NCBI RefSeq assembly: GCF_020991085.1
Contig: NZ_CP087719.1
Coordinates: 2,500,001 to 2,564,000 of the forward strand
Length of the DNA stretch: 64,000 nucleotides
Origin: Roseomonas sp. OT10
Lineage (GTDB): Bacteria; Pseudomonadota; Alphaproteobacteria; Acetobacterales; Acetobacteraceae
Direction of reading: 5' to 3'
Shown here: positions 1-10,721 of the stretch, one piece after another
Layout of the letters: each line of letters begins with the position of its first letter
Numbering within the stretch: the stretch's first letter is position 1
Made by a program: the position numbers and the translations under genes
Notes under the pieces: generated by a model
The model's input: only the letters and a program-made list of their open reading frames with translations
The model's database searches: none
What the model was told of the DNA's origin: nothing

Positions 1-404
1 ATCGTCGAGCGGGTGTGGCGCCCGGCATCGCCGAACACCGCCACGGCGAGGTCGGAGGCGCCGTTCATCACGGTCGCATGCTGGGTATAGGCGGGATCGC
101 AGGCGATGAAGCCGCCGAGGCGGACGACCCGGACGATCCGGTCCAGATCCCCCTCCAGCGCCAGCTTCGCCTGCGCCAGCACGTTGATGAGGCAGAGCTG
201 CGCGGCGACCTGGCCATCCTCCAGCGTCACCGTCTGCCCGAGCTTGCCGGTATAGGCGATCTTGCCGTCCCGGAACGGGATCTGGCCGGAGACGACCAGC
301 AGGTCCCCGCTGCGGACGGTGGGCACATAGTTCGCCACGGGCTTGGCCGCCTCGGGCAGGGCGATCCCCAACTCCTTCAGGCGGGCGTCGATGGTTCCGG
401 CCAT
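1..404 (-). CDS. RidA family protein (3' end cut by window edge)
   Basis: The reverse strand from the ATG at 404 reads about 134 codons without a stop and runs off the left edge, so the C-terminus is missing. The N-terminus has the RidA/YjgF/UK114 pattern: a short helix, then VPTVRSGDLLVVSGQIPF, then a GKLGQTVTLEDG stretch and the QAKLALEGDLDRIVRVVRL helix. Family members deaminate reactive enamine/imine intermediates released by PLP enzymes. An AAAGGA ribosome-binding site lies about 5 nt before the ATG. The usual length is 130-155 residues, so little is missing. The Arg in the HTRSTI segment near the edge fits the substrate-binding Arg of active RidA, but that segment is incomplete. Confidence 0.85.
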   Translation of the reverse strand, partial: MAGTIDARLKELGIALPEAAKPVANYVPTVRSGDLLVVSGQIPFRDGKIAYTGKLGQTVTLEDGQVAAQLCLINVLAQAKLALEGDLDRIVRVVRLGGFIACDPAYTQHATVMNGASDLAVAVFGDAGRHTRST

Positions 405-564
405 GGAGGTCCTTTCATCTGTGGCGGCGGGGCGCATCCTGGCACGCCGCCGCCGGCCCGGTCAGGCCCGGCCCCTTGCCGACCCCGCTACCCCTGATCT
501 CCACCGGCGCGGCGCCTGACCGCACGGGCCACGCCCCGGGCGATCCCGCCGGACATGCGACAGC
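405..564. other. Intergenic region, nothing recognised
   Basis: These 160 bases separate the RidA start from the stop of the next minus-strand gene. They are GC-rich, with a short imperfect dyad around GGCGGCGG/CCGCCGCC near 423-455. I see no promoter, RNA gene or credible small ORF. Confidence 0.4.
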
Positions 565-2076
565 CTACCCCACCAGCCGCAGGGCGCGGCGGCGCGGCCG
601 CGGGCCCGGCCCCGCCGCGCCGGGGCCGCCCAGCGGGAGGAGCGGCTGCTGCTGCCCCGGCGAGCCGGCCGATTCGGCGGCGCACTCCTCCTCGGCCGGA
701 TCGGCCAGGGGCGGAAGGTCGAGGTACTCGAGCGCCAGCCGGCGGAACGCCCAGTCCAGGATGGAGCTGGCCCGCAGGATGGACGGGTCGCCCTCCACCG
801 CGCCGGCCGGGCCGAAGCGCGTATAGGCATGCGCCTGCACCAGCTCCGCCAGCGGCACGCCGCGCGCGAGGGCGAGGGACACCGTCTGGCACAGCGCGTC
901 GAGCAGGCCACGGAACGCCGCCCCATCCTTGGCGAGGTTCAGCGAGATCTCGGCCAGCGTCCCGTCCGGATGGTCGGTCGCGTGCAGGGTCACGCGGTGG
1001 CCGCCCACTGCCACCTTCCAGGCACGCCCGCGCAGGGCGCGGTGGGCGTCGACCGGGCTGGGCGCCGGCCGCGGCGCGGCGGCCGGAACGGGTGGAGCGG
1101 GGATTTCGCGCAGCCAGGGGGCCAGCACCGCGGCCATGGCGGCGCGCGCGGCCGGGCGACGCGGCGCCAGCAGCGATGCCGCCCGCGCACCGGCACGGCG
1201 CGCGGCAGCCGTCGGCACCTCGCCCAGGACCGGGTCCCGGCGGCCGGGGCCGGCGGCCGGGGCGAAGCCCGCGGATTCGGCGCCCAGCAACGCCTCCACC
1301 GCATCGGCGGGGGACAGGGCGAAGACGGATTCGTGGCGCAGCCCCGGTGCGCCGGCCGCGGCGTCCAGTGCCGCGCGGGCGGCGGCGGCGAGGCCCGGAA
1401 CGGCGGTGGCCTCCGGCGGGGCCGGCCAGTCCAGGGCCAGCGGGACACGCTCGCCCAGCGCCTCGGCGCATTCGCCGCTGGCGGCCTCGGCGGCACCCCG
1501 GGTCAGGGCCGCCACGGCGGCGGCCACGTTCCTTGCCTCCGCGCCCTCATAGTCGAGGCCGAGCCCGGCGAGCAGGCCGGCGAGATCGGCGAACCCCACC
1601 CGCAGGCGGCGCGCCTTGCCGGCGGAAAGCGCCTCCAGCCCCAGCACGGCGAGCCGCGCCGCCGCGGCATAGGCCGCCGCGTCGAAGCCGCCTTCCTCGT
1701 CCAGGAAGGCCGGCAGGTTCAGCACGAATCGGGGCGCGTCCTCGGCCTCGCCGGTCCAGACCGATTCCCCCGGGGCACCCCGCCGCAGGAGGAGCAGGGC
1801 GCGCAGGTCCGCGACCAGCGCCGCAGCGGCCTCAGGGGGCAGCAGGCCCGTCCTTGCCGCGCCCTCGGCCACGCGCTTCAGCCAGGCCTCGGCCAGCTTC
1901 GGCAGCGAGGCGGGCCGGCCGGCCGGCGCCAGGGCCGCCAGCGCATCCGCCGCCGCCTCCGCCGCGTCCCAGGCGGCGGGGATGGCCACGGGGCGGGAGG
2001 CGGAGTCGGGATCGGCCCGGCCGGGAAGGCGGCGGAGCGTCACGTCGGACCAGGGGGTGCCGTCGGTCTGGGGCAT
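565..2076 (-). CDS. TSCPD-domain protein, degenerate class II ribonucleotide reductase-like
   Basis: 503 residues. Residues about 350-460 closely match the C-terminal end of B12-dependent ribonucleotide reductase (NrdJ): VGGHRVTLHA, then LAKDGAAFRGLLDALCQTVS, ARGVPLAELVQA, YTRFGPAGAVEGDPSI and SSILDWAFRRLALEYL. Residues about 115-215 also resemble NrdJ: the FVLNLPAFLDEEGGFD segment followed by helices, then ARNVAAAVAALTRGAAEAAS. I do not see the active-site cysteine loop, the glutamate/asparagine motif of the catalytic barrel or the C-terminal redox cysteine pair. The protein is also far shorter than the roughly 1,000-1,200 residue enzyme. It is therefore probably not a reductase itself. A role as a regulator or remnant is inference. 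It begins at ATG 2076 and stands alone on the minus strand. Confidence 0.7.
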   Translation of the reverse strand: MPQTDGTPWSDVTLRRLPGRADPDSASRPVAIPAAWDAAEAAADALAALAPAGRPASLPKLAEAWLKRVAEGAARTGLLPPEAAAALVADLRALLLLRRGAPGESVWTGEAEDAPRFVLNLPAFLDEEGGFDAAAYAAAARLAVLGLEALSAGKARRLRVGFADLAGLLAGLGLDYEGAEARNVAAAVAALTRGAAEAASGECAEALGERVPLALDWPAPPEATAVPGLAAAARAALDAAAGAPGLRHESVFALSPADAVEALLGAESAGFAPAAGPGRRDPVLGEVPTAAARRAGARAASLLAPRRPAARAAMAAVLAPWLREIPAPPVPAAAPRPAPSPVDAHRALRGRAWKVAVGGHRVTLHATDHPDGTLAEISLNLAKDGAAFRGLLDALCQTVSLALARGVPLAELVQAHAYTRFGPAGAVEGDPSILRASSILDWAFRRLALEYLDLPPLADPAEEECAAESAGSPGQQQPLLPLGGPGAAGPGPRPRRRALRLVG

Positions 2077-2232
2077 GGCCCCATCCTAGAGGCCGCCCGG
2101 CGGGCGGTGAAGCTGCATCTTGGGGGTTCCCGGGGACTTGACCACCAGATGCGGTGTTACCGACTCGGTCTTGCCGGGGCGGACTTTCATGCGCGGTCCG
2201 ACCATGCCATATCGCCCGCTTCCGGAGGCCCC

Positions 2233-2586
2233 ATGTCCCTGTTCCTGCGCCTGTTCTCCCCCCTCAAGGGCCGGCAGGTCGGCACCGACCGCTTCGGCAA
2301 CGTGTATTACGAGACGCGCCGCGTGGTGCCGGGCTTCGCGCACACGCGCCGTTGGGTCGTCTATGCCAAGGATGCGGAGGCGACGAACGTGCCGCCCGAG
2401 TGGCATGGCTGGCTGCACCACGCGACCCCCGTGCTGGACGAGCAGAAGCGCTACCCCTGGCAGCTCGAGCACCAGCCCAACCTGACGGGCACCGCCCTCG
2501 CCTACCGTCCCAGCGGCCACGACTACGAAGGCGGGCAGCGCCGGCAGACCGCCGGCGACTACGAGGCCTGGACACCGGGCAGCTGA
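2233..2586 (+). CDS. NDUFA12 family protein (complex I accessory subunit)
   Basis: 117 residues starting at ATG 2233, with GGAGG 5 nt upstream. The order of motifs fits NDUFA12/B17.2: VGTDRFGNVYYE near residue 17, RRWVVYAKDAEATNVPPEWHGW in the middle, and a C-terminal region with PWQLEHQPNLTGT and YRPSG. Family members are small soluble subunits on the matrix or cytoplasmic arm of NADH:ubiquinone oxidoreductase, present in alphaproteobacteria and mitochondria. The gene is followed 19 nt later by mlaD, a neighbourhood common in this class. The rest of the nuo operon is not in the window. Confidence 0.9.
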   Translation: MSLFLRLFSPLKGRQVGTDRFGNVYYETRRVVPGFAHTRRWVVYAKDAEATNVPPEWHGWLHHATPVLDEQKRYPWQLEHQPNLTGTALAYRPSGHDYEGGQRRQTAGDYEAWTPGS

Positions 2587-2605
2587 TGCCGCCGGAGCAC
2601 CGGGC

Positions 2606-3124
2606 GTGAAGGGGCGGAGGAGCTGGGCGGAAATCCTGGCCGGGCTGGTGATCCTTGGCGTGGCCGCGGCGTTCCTGGTCTATGCCCTGAGCCATTCCGG
2701 GCGGACCGCCGCGGGTTCGGGGCTGACCCTGACGGCGAGGTTCGACCGCATCGACGGGCTCGCTCCCGGCGCGGATGTCCGCATCGCCGGCGTGCGGGTG
2801 GGCAACGTCACCGACCAGCGCATCGACCCGAACACCTTCCTCGCCGTGCTTCGCCTGCAGGTGGACGGCGCGCTGAAGCTGCCCGACGACACCTCGGCCG
2901 AGATCACCTCCGAGGGGCTGCTGGGCGGCAAGTACGTGGCGCTGGTGCCCGGCGGCAGCGACAGGCTGCTGCCCGATGGCGGCACCATCACGATCACCCA
3001 GCCTGCGGTCAGCCTCGAGAGCCTGCTGGGCCGCTTCATCTTCTCCGTGACGGAACTGGCCTCCACCAAGGGGAACGAGCCCGCGCCCTCGCCCGCCCCG
3101 GCCCCGGCCCCCGCGCGGCCATGA
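2606..3124 (+). CDS. mlaD: MlaD-type MCE lipid-transport protein
   Basis: 172 residues from a GTG start at 2606. A single N-terminal transmembrane helix (about residues 8-27) is followed by one MCE domain (about 36-115) with the typical GLAPGADVRIAGVRVGNV and SEGLLGGKYVALVPGG motifs. A Pro-Ala tail ends the protein. MlaD is the periplasmic substrate-binding subunit of the Mla system, which moves phospholipids between outer and inner membranes and keeps the outer membrane asymmetric. MlaE, MlaF, MlaB and MlaC are not adjacent. The gene shares an ATGA overlap with the next ORF, so translation is probably coupled. Confidence 0.85.
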   Translation: MKGRRSWAEILAGLVILGVAAAFLVYALSHSGRTAAGSGLTLTARFDRIDGLAPGADVRIAGVRVGNVTDQRIDPNTFLAVLRLQVDGALKLPDDTSAEITSEGLLGGKYVALVPGGSDRLLPDGGTITITQPAVSLESLLGRFIFSVTELASTKGNEPAPSPAPAPAPARP

Positions 3125-3354
3125 GCCTCGATCCGCCGGGGACATGGCCGGGCGCCGATGGCGCGCCGGTCTCCTGCCGCGAGAAGCTGAAGATGCTGGC
3201 CGAGAACCATGCGGAGGCCGCGCAGGTGCTGCGCGACGCCTTCGAGGACGCGGTCCTGATGGGCGTGGACGACTCCGCCATGCGCCGCATCCTGCACGCG
3301 CTGGTCGATGCCTTGCCCAGCCCGAAGCCGCCCGGCGGCGGGCAGCCGTCATGA
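3121..3354 (+). CDS. Small conserved-position hypothetical protein
   Basis: 77 residues. The ATG overlaps the mlaD stop (ATGA) and its own stop overlaps the next ATG in the same way, which is strong evidence that this is a translated gene inside an operon. The sequence has no signal peptide or membrane helix. A central amphipathic helix with ENHAEAAQVLRDAFEDAV and a second helix MRRILHALVDAL suggest a small cytoplasmic helical protein. I do not recognise a family. Its place between an MCE lipid-transport subunit and a DUF2155 envelope protein hints at an envelope-related job, but that is inference only. Confidence 0.6.
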   Translation: MSLDPPGTWPGADGAPVSCREKLKMLAENHAEAAQVLRDAFEDAVLMGVDDSAMRRILHALVDALPSPKPPGGGQPS

Positions 3355-3728
3355 GGCGCGCCCTTCTGGTCGCCGCCCTGCTGTGGCCGCTGGCCCTGTC
3401 GGCGCCCTCGCCGGCCGGGGCACAGGAATGGGTCCCCGCGCAGACGGCGAAGCTGCAGGCGCTGGACAAGGTGACGGCCCGGGTCACGGTGCTGGAAGCG
3501 AAGGTGAACACCCCGGTGCGCTTCGGCACGCTGACCATCACCGTGCGCGCCTGCAACGCCCGCCCGCCCGACGAGGTGCCGGATGCCGCCGCCTTCATCG
3601 AGGTGACGGACAGCCTCCTGCCCCAGGGGTCACCGCCGGCGTTCCGCGGCTGGATGCTGGCCAATGCGCCCGCCGTGTCGATGCTGGAGCATCCGGTCTA
3701 CGACCTCCGCATCCTGGAGTGCCGCTGA
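3351..3728 (+). CDS. DUF2155 domain-containing exported protein
   Basis: 125 residues starting at ATG 3351 and overlapping the previous stop. It has a Sec signal peptide (about residues 1-24, ending in PAGAQ), then the DUF2155 core LQALDKVTARVTVLEAKV, FGTLTITVRACNARPP and a C-terminal SMLEHPVYDLRILEC segment. Two cysteines, one after ITVRA and one at the C-terminus, could form a disulfide. DUF2155 proteins are small periplasmic alphaproteobacterial proteins of unknown function, often next to NDUFA12 and mlaD as here. The short group NDUFA12-mlaD-small ORF-DUF2155 ends at this gene. Confidence 0.85.
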   Translation: MRRALLVAALLWPLALSAPSPAGAQEWVPAQTAKLQALDKVTARVTVLEAKVNTPVRFGTLTITVRACNARPPDEVPDAAAFIEVTDSLLPQGSPPAFRGWMLANAPAVSMLEHPVYDLRILECR

Positions 3729-3777
3729 CCCGTCGGCCGCGTTGACCGGGCGGGGCCGCCCCGCCACCTTGCGGCGC

Positions 3778-5367
3778 ATGAGCCGGATGCCCACCCTCCC
3801 CCGCCGCGCGGTCCTGGCCATGGGCGCCGCGCTGGCCGTGCCGCGCCTGGGGCGGGCCCAGGCCGCGACGCCGCTGCGCTTCGTGGCGCAGACCGAGCTG
3901 ACCATCCTCGACCCGCACTGGACGCCGGGGGTGGTCACCCGCAACCACGCGCTGATGGTCTTCGACACGCTCTACGGCGTGGACACCGACCTGCGCGTTC
4001 ACCCGCAGATGGCGGCCGGCCACGTCGTGGAGGACGATGGCCGGCGCTGGACCATCACCCTGCGTCCCGGGCTGCGCTTCCACGACGGCGAGCCGGTGCG
4101 GGCGCGCGACGCGGTCGCCAGCATCCGCCGCTGGGGCGCGCGCGACACCTTCGGGATCGCGCTGATGGGCGTGGTGGAGGAGCTGTCGGCGCCGGACGAT
4201 TCGCGCATCGTCTTCCGGCTGAAGCGCCCCTTCCCCATGCTGGCGGATGCGCTGGGCAAGCCCGGCACGATGAACTGCTTCATCATGCCCGAGCGCCTGG
4301 CGAAGACCGATCCCGGCACGCAGGTGACGGAGATGGTCGGCAGCGGCCCCTTCCGCTTCGTGGCCGAGGAGCGCGTGGTCGGCGCCCGCACCGTCTACCG
4401 GAAGTTCGAGGGCTACGTCCCGCGCGGGGACGGCACGCCCAGCCTGCTCGCCGGACCGAAGGTGGTGAATGTCGATCGGGTGGAGTGGCTCTCCATGCCC
4501 GACCCCGCCACCGCCTCGGCCGCCCTGCAACAGGGCGAGATCGACTGGTGGGAGCAGCCGCCCGCCGACCTGGCCGCCGCGCTGCGGCGCCGGCGCGACG
4601 TCCGGCTGGAGGTGCTGGAGACCACCGGCTCCCCCTGCTTCCTGCGCTTCAACCAGCTGCACCCGCCCTTCGACCGGCCGGAGATGCGCCGTGCCCTGCT
4701 GCCTGCCGTGGCGCAGGCGGATTTCATGCAGGCCGTGGCGGGCGACGACCGTTCCCTGTGGCGCACCGATCTGGGCTTCTTCCTGCCCGGCTCGCCCATG
4801 GCCAGCGATGCGGGGATGGCCGCGCTGACCGGCCCGCGCGACCTCGGCGCGGCGCGGCGGGCGTTGGAGGCGGCGGGCTACAAGGGCGAGAAGGTCGTGC
4901 TGGTGCAGCCGACCGACTACCCCTCCGTGACGGCGACCAACGAGGTGGCGGCGGACATGCTGCGCCGCTGCGGCGTGAACCTCGACCAGCAGTCGATGGA
5001 TTTCGGCACCTTCATCCGCCGCATCGCCAACCAGGACCCGCCGGCCGGCGGCGGCTGGAACGTCACCTGCATCAGCACCGCGGGCGCGAGCTGGATGAAC
5101 CCGGCGGCGCACAACTACCTGCGCGGCAGCGGGCGGAAGAGCATCGTCGGCTGGCCGGTGAGCGAGCGGCTGGAGGCGCTGCGCGACCGCTGGTTCGACG
5201 CGCCGGAGGCGGAGCAGGCGGCGATCGGGCGGGAGATGCAGGAGGCGGCCTTCGCCGACCTGCCCTTCATCCCGCTCGGGCTGTTCTACCAGAACACCGC
5301 CTATCGCAGCGACCTGACGGGGGTGGTGAAGGGGGCTCCGGTGTTCTGGGGCGTCCGGCGGGGGTAG
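3778..5367 (+). CDS. Peptide/nickel-type ABC transporter substrate-binding protein (orphan)
   Basis: 529 residues of the SBP_bac_5 family. The N-terminus MSRMPTLPRRAVLAMG carries a twin-arginine pair followed by a hydrophobic stretch ending in GRAQA, so Tat export is likely. The body has the usual order: TELTILDPHWTPG, a [17 protein letters not shown] segment, MVGSGPFRF and the C-terminal ADLPFIPLGLFYQNTAYR. Such proteins bind oligopeptides, opines or glutathione-like ligands for Opp/Dpp ABC importers. No permease or ATPase gene lies next to it. The first ATG (3778) is chosen; a second at 3787 keeps the signal intact. Ligand unknown. Confidence 0.85.
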   Translation: MSRMPTLPRRAVLAMGAALAVPRLGRAQAATPLRFVAQTELTILDPHWTPGVVTRNHALMVFDTLYGVDTDLRVHPQMAAGHVVEDDGRRWTITLRPGLRFHDGEPVRARDAVASIRRWGARDTFGIALMGVVEELSAPDDSRIVFRLKRPFPMLADALGKPGTMNCFIMPERLAKTDPGTQVTEMVGSGPFRFVAEERVVGARTVYRKFEGYVPRGDGTPSLLAGPKVVNVDRVEWLSMPDPATASAALQQGEIDWWEQPPADLAAALRRRRDVRLEVLETTGSPCFLRFNQLHPPFDRPEMRRALLPAVAQADFMQAVAGDDRSLWRTDLGFFLPGSPMASDAGMAALTGPRDLGAARRALEAAGYKGEKVVLVQPTDYPSVTATNEVAADMLRRCGVNLDQQSMDFGTFIRRIANQDPPAGGGWNVTCISTAGASWMNPAAHNYLRGSGRKSIVGWPVSERLEALRDRWFDAPEAEQAAIGREMQEAAFADLPFIPLGLFYQNTAYRSDLTGVVKGAPVFWGVRRG

Positions 5368-5372
5368 ATCCG

Positions 5373-5390
5373 GGGGGAGCGACCTCCCCC
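5373..5390 (+). terminator. GC-rich hairpin after the peptide-binding protein
   Basis: A perfect 7-bp stem, GGGGGAG (5373-5379) with CTCCCCC (5384-5390) and a CGAC loop, begins 5 nt after the stop codon. No T run follows, so if it stops transcription it is not a classical intrinsic terminator. Confidence 0.4.
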
Positions 5391-5521
5391 GCGCCCCCTC
5401 CCTCTTTCGGGAGTCCGCGAGGGGGTGGGGCCTGCGCACGCGCCACGCGGGCTCCGCCCGCGGGTTCGGTGCCGGCCCAAGGAAAACAATCTGGCCGTCA
5501 GCGCGCGAGGCGGCGTTGCCC

Positions 5522-5662
5522 GCCGGAGGTCATCGACCTCCGGCGCCGCGATGCCGGTGCAGCCTGCCGCGCGGCAGCGCCCCTCGGGTCCAGGGCTCGC
5601 AGAGTCCTGGCGGATGAGGGGTATCGGGGAGAAGGCAGGGCCTTCTCCCCGGGCCACGGGGA
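5522..5662 (-). repeat. Three-hairpin intergenic element, copy 1
   Basis: Copy 1 of a 129-nt element (5522-5650 plus a conserved 5' flank to 5662), read on the minus strand and starting a few nt after the ilvC stop. In reading order: hairpin 1 is 5650-5640 with 5636-5626 (11 bp, perfect); a 15-nt spacer follows; hairpin 2 spans 5610-5590 with inner arms CTC/GAG around TGC; a 9-nt spacer follows; box GCGCTGCCGCGCGG lies at 5580-5567; a 22-nt spacer follows; hairpin 3 is 5544-5535 with 5531-5522 (10 bp, perfect, GAT loop). Beyond it on the same strand lies another 7-bp hairpin (5446-5462). Copies 2 and 3 have identical spacing and compensatory arm changes. The rest of 5391-5668 shows nothing else. 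Confidence 0.85.
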
Positions 5663-5668
5663 CGAGCC

Positions 5669-6718
<1,050 letters not shown>

Positions 6719-6784
6719 TCAGCCGCGCGGCGTCGGTGCCGGCGGAATGGGGGTGGCGCAAGGGGCGGCCGGCATGGCGCGCCC

Positions 6785-7312
6785 CTAGAGGAGACGGAAC
6801 ACGGCGGCGGCGAGCAGCAGCACGCCCATCGCCGTGAAGAGGGAGAACAGGCCGACCCAGACCCTCTCGTGGTCGAGCAGGCCGAGCGGGGCGCGGCCCT
6901 GGACCTCGCGCCGGACAGCCTCCTGCACCGGCAGCAGCCGGGCATGGCCGTCCTTCGCGAACTCCGCGTCGAGCATCGCCAGATAGGCGAAGGCGGTCTT
7001 GGAGAAGATGCGGTAGCGTTCGTAGTTGCGGATGGTGAAGACCAGACCGACGAGCCCCACCAGGGTCAGCGCGGCGGCGATGCCCGCCTCCAGCCGCGGC
7101 GCGGTGAGCGGCGTCGCCTCGCGGAGCTGCACGCCGAACAGCGCGACCAGCGCGGCACCGAGGGCGAGCAGCGCCGCGGAGACGCTGACCCGCAGCGTCT
7201 CCTGGTGCCGCGCGATCGCGCTGGCTTCCAGCATGATCTTGATCACCGCCTCGACATAGGCGGCGCGTCCGATCCGCTCGCCCTCGCCCTTCCGGTCGCC
7301 GCCGTCGCTCAT
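6785..7312 (-). CDS. Hypothetical membrane protein inside the ilv group
   Basis: 175 residues, about three membrane helices: residues about 43-63 (VSAALLALGAALVALFGV), 75-93 (IAAALTLVGLVGLVF) and a C-terminal one near 155-174 (LFSLFTAMGVLLLAAAVF). The cytoplasmic or interhelical stretch carries NYERYRIFSKTAFAYLAMLDAEF. It lies 15 nt downstream of ilvN and 99 nt upstream of ilvC, in the same direction, so it is probably cotranscribed with the branched-chain amino acid genes. I do not recognise a family, and nothing in the sequence says whether it has a metabolic role. Confidence 0.7.
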   Translation of the reverse strand: MSDGGDRKGEGERIGRAAYVEAVIKIMLEASAIARHQETLRVSVSAALLALGAALVALFGVQLREATPLTAPRLEAGIAAALTLVGLVGLVFTIRNYERYRIFSKTAFAYLAMLDAEFAKDGHARLLPVQEAVRREVQGRAPLGLLDHERVWVGLFSLFTAMGVLLLAAAVFRLL

Positions 7313-7327
7313 CAGTCGCCGCTCCCC

Positions 7328-7843
7328 TCAGGCGGCGAGGGCCCGGGTGCCCCGCGCGATGGCGACGGCGCCGGTGCGGCTGACCTCGGCCAGGCCGAGC
7401 GGGCGCATCAGCGCGATGAAGGCGTCGATCTTGTCGGCGTTGCCGGTCATCTCGAACACCACGCTCTCCGTGGTGGCGTCCACGACCCGGGCGCGGAAGG
7501 CGTCGCCCAGGCGCAGCGCCTCCATCCGTCCCTCGCCGCGCCCCACCACCTTGATGAGCGCCAGCTCGCGCGTCAGGTGCGGCCCCTCCATGGTCAGGTC
7601 GGACAGCATGTGCACGGGCACCAGCCGGTCGAGCTGGGCCTTGATCTGCTCGATCACCATCTCCGTCCCCGTGGTGACGATGGTGATCCGCGACAGGCGC
7701 TTCTCCTCATCCACAGGGGCCACGGTCAGGCTCTCGATGTTGTAGCCGCGGCCCGAGAACAGGCCGATGACGCGGGCCAGCACGCCCGCCTCGTTCTCCA
7801 CCAGCACCGCGATGGTCGCGGCGCGCTGCATCATTCCGGACAT
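7328..7843 (-). CDS. ilvN: Acetolactate synthase small (regulatory) subunit
   Basis: 171 residues, the usual length. The N-terminal ACT domain reads TIAVLVENEAGVLARVIGLFSGRGYNIESL, with the glycine-rich turn used for valine feedback binding. The C-terminal domain follows with GEGRMEALRLGDAFRARVVD and a second ACT-like segment. It binds the IlvB catalytic subunit, stimulates it and confers valine sensitivity. The gene starts at ATG 7843, 10 nt after the ilvB stop, as expected for coupled translation of the two subunits. Confidence 0.95.
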   Translation of the reverse strand: MSGMMQRAATIAVLVENEAGVLARVIGLFSGRGYNIESLTVAPVDEEKRLSRITIVTTGTEMVIEQIKAQLDRLVPVHMLSDLTMEGPHLTRELALIKVVGRGEGRMEALRLGDAFRARVVDATTESVVFEMTGNADKIDAFIALMRPLGLAEVSRTGAVAIARGTRALAA

Positions 7844-7853
7844 CGTCAGCGCC

Positions 7854-9647
<1,794 letters not shown>

Positions 9648-9720
9648 GGCGGTCGTATTCCTGATCGGGCCGCGCAAGGGCGTTGCGGGAGCGGAGGTCT
9701 AGGCGCCCCGCTGCGGCGCG

Positions 9721-10692
9721 TCAACGCGCCCGATGAAGGAAAGCGACGATTTCGGCGTTCAGACTTTCCGAAAGTTGCTCAGGGCCCGCGTATCGCGCAT
9801 GGATCGTATGCGTCACCGTCCCATCGCCGCCCAGCCGGTGGTGCCGCCACCACGTCGCCTGCCGCTTGGTGTACTGGCCCATGGCGAGGCAGGCGCGCTC
9901 CCCGGCGGCGTCCAGATCCAGGCGCCCCTCCAGCACAGCGCGCAGCTCCGGCACGCCATGGGCGCGCATCGCCGGCAGGGCGGCATCGAGCCCGCGCGAT
10001 AGCAGCGTCCGCACCTCCTCCATCGCGCCCTCGCGCAGCATGGCCTGCCAGCGCGCGCGGATGGCGGCTCGCAACGCATCGCGCGGCGGGTCGAGCCGCA
10101 GGCCCAGGAACCGCCACGGCGGAGGCTCCCCTTCCGGCGGTGCTGCCTGCCAGGCGGCCAGTCCCCGGCCGGTGCTGCGCCAGACCTCCCAGGCGCGGGC
10201 GAGGCGCTGGCTGTCGGAGGGGCGCAGCCGCGCCGCCGTGCCGGGATCGGCCGCGGCCAGCCGGGCGTGCAGCGCCGCGGGGCCCTCGGCGGCGAGCAGC
10301 CCCCTCGCCTCCTCCCGTGCCTCTGCCGAGACGGGCGGCACGGGCGCCAACCCTTCCGCCAGGGCGCGGAAGTACAGCCCCGTGCCGCCGACCAGGATGG
10401 GCAGGTCCGGCGCGGCCGCCATCGCCGCCAGCGCCGCCTCCCGCCACCAGGCCACGCTCGCCGCCTCGGCCGCGTCGCGCACGCCGTAGAGCGCGTGCGG
10501 CACCCGCGCCTCCTCCGCCATGCTGGGGCGCGCGGTCAGCACCCGCAGGTCGCGGTAGACCTGCATGCTGTCGGCGTTGATCACCGTCCCGCCGAAGCGT
10601 CCGGCCAGATCCAGGGCGAGCGCGGACTTGCCGCTGGCGGTCGGCCCGGCGATCAGCAGGGCGGGGGGTAGAAGGGCGGGTGGTTGCTGCAT
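9721..10692 (-). CDS. miaA: tRNA dimethylallyltransferase
   Basis: 323 residues. It transfers the dimethylallyl group to A37 of tRNAs reading UNN codons. The P-loop AGPTASGKSALALDLAGRF is near residue 15. NADSMQVYRDLRVLTARPS follows, then VGGTGLYFRALAEGLAP. The C-terminal half carries ELRAVLEGRLDLDAAGERA and the tRNA-binding YTKRQATWWRHH. Start is ATG 10692, divergent from serB with only 29 nt between the two start codons, so the promoters must overlap or be very short. Same direction as ilvB downstream. Confidence 0.95.
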   Translation of the reverse strand: MQQPPALLPPALLIAGPTASGKSALALDLAGRFGGTVINADSMQVYRDLRVLTARPSMAEEARVPHALYGVRDAAEAASVAWWREAALAAMAAAPDLPILVGGTGLYFRALAEGLAPVPPVSAEAREEARGLLAAEGPAALHARLAAADPGTAARLRPSDSQRLARAWEVWRSTGRGLAAWQAAPPEGEPPPWRFLGLRLDPPRDALRAAIRARWQAMLREGAMEEVRTLLSRGLDAALPAMRAHGVPELRAVLEGRLDLDAAGERACLAMGQYTKRQATWWRHHRLGGDGTVTHTIHARYAGPEQLSESLNAEIVAFLHRAR

Positions 10693-10721
10693 CGCGGGAG
10701 GATCGGCATGGTCCGCCCCGC

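Noticed and set aside
2138-2160. TTGACC as a -35 promoter box upstream of the NDUFA12 gene
   Set aside because: No convincing -10 element at a usable spacing.
829-2586. Very long plus-strand open frame opposite the TSCPD gene
   Set aside because: It is an antisense shadow caused by high GC; the protein is Arg/Gly/His-rich without family features, while the minus strand encodes recognisable NrdJ-like sequence.
3595-5439. Long minus-strand open frame opposite the peptide-binding protein
   Set aside because: Low-complexity His/Arg/Gly antisense frame; the plus strand encodes a complete SBP_bac_5 protein.
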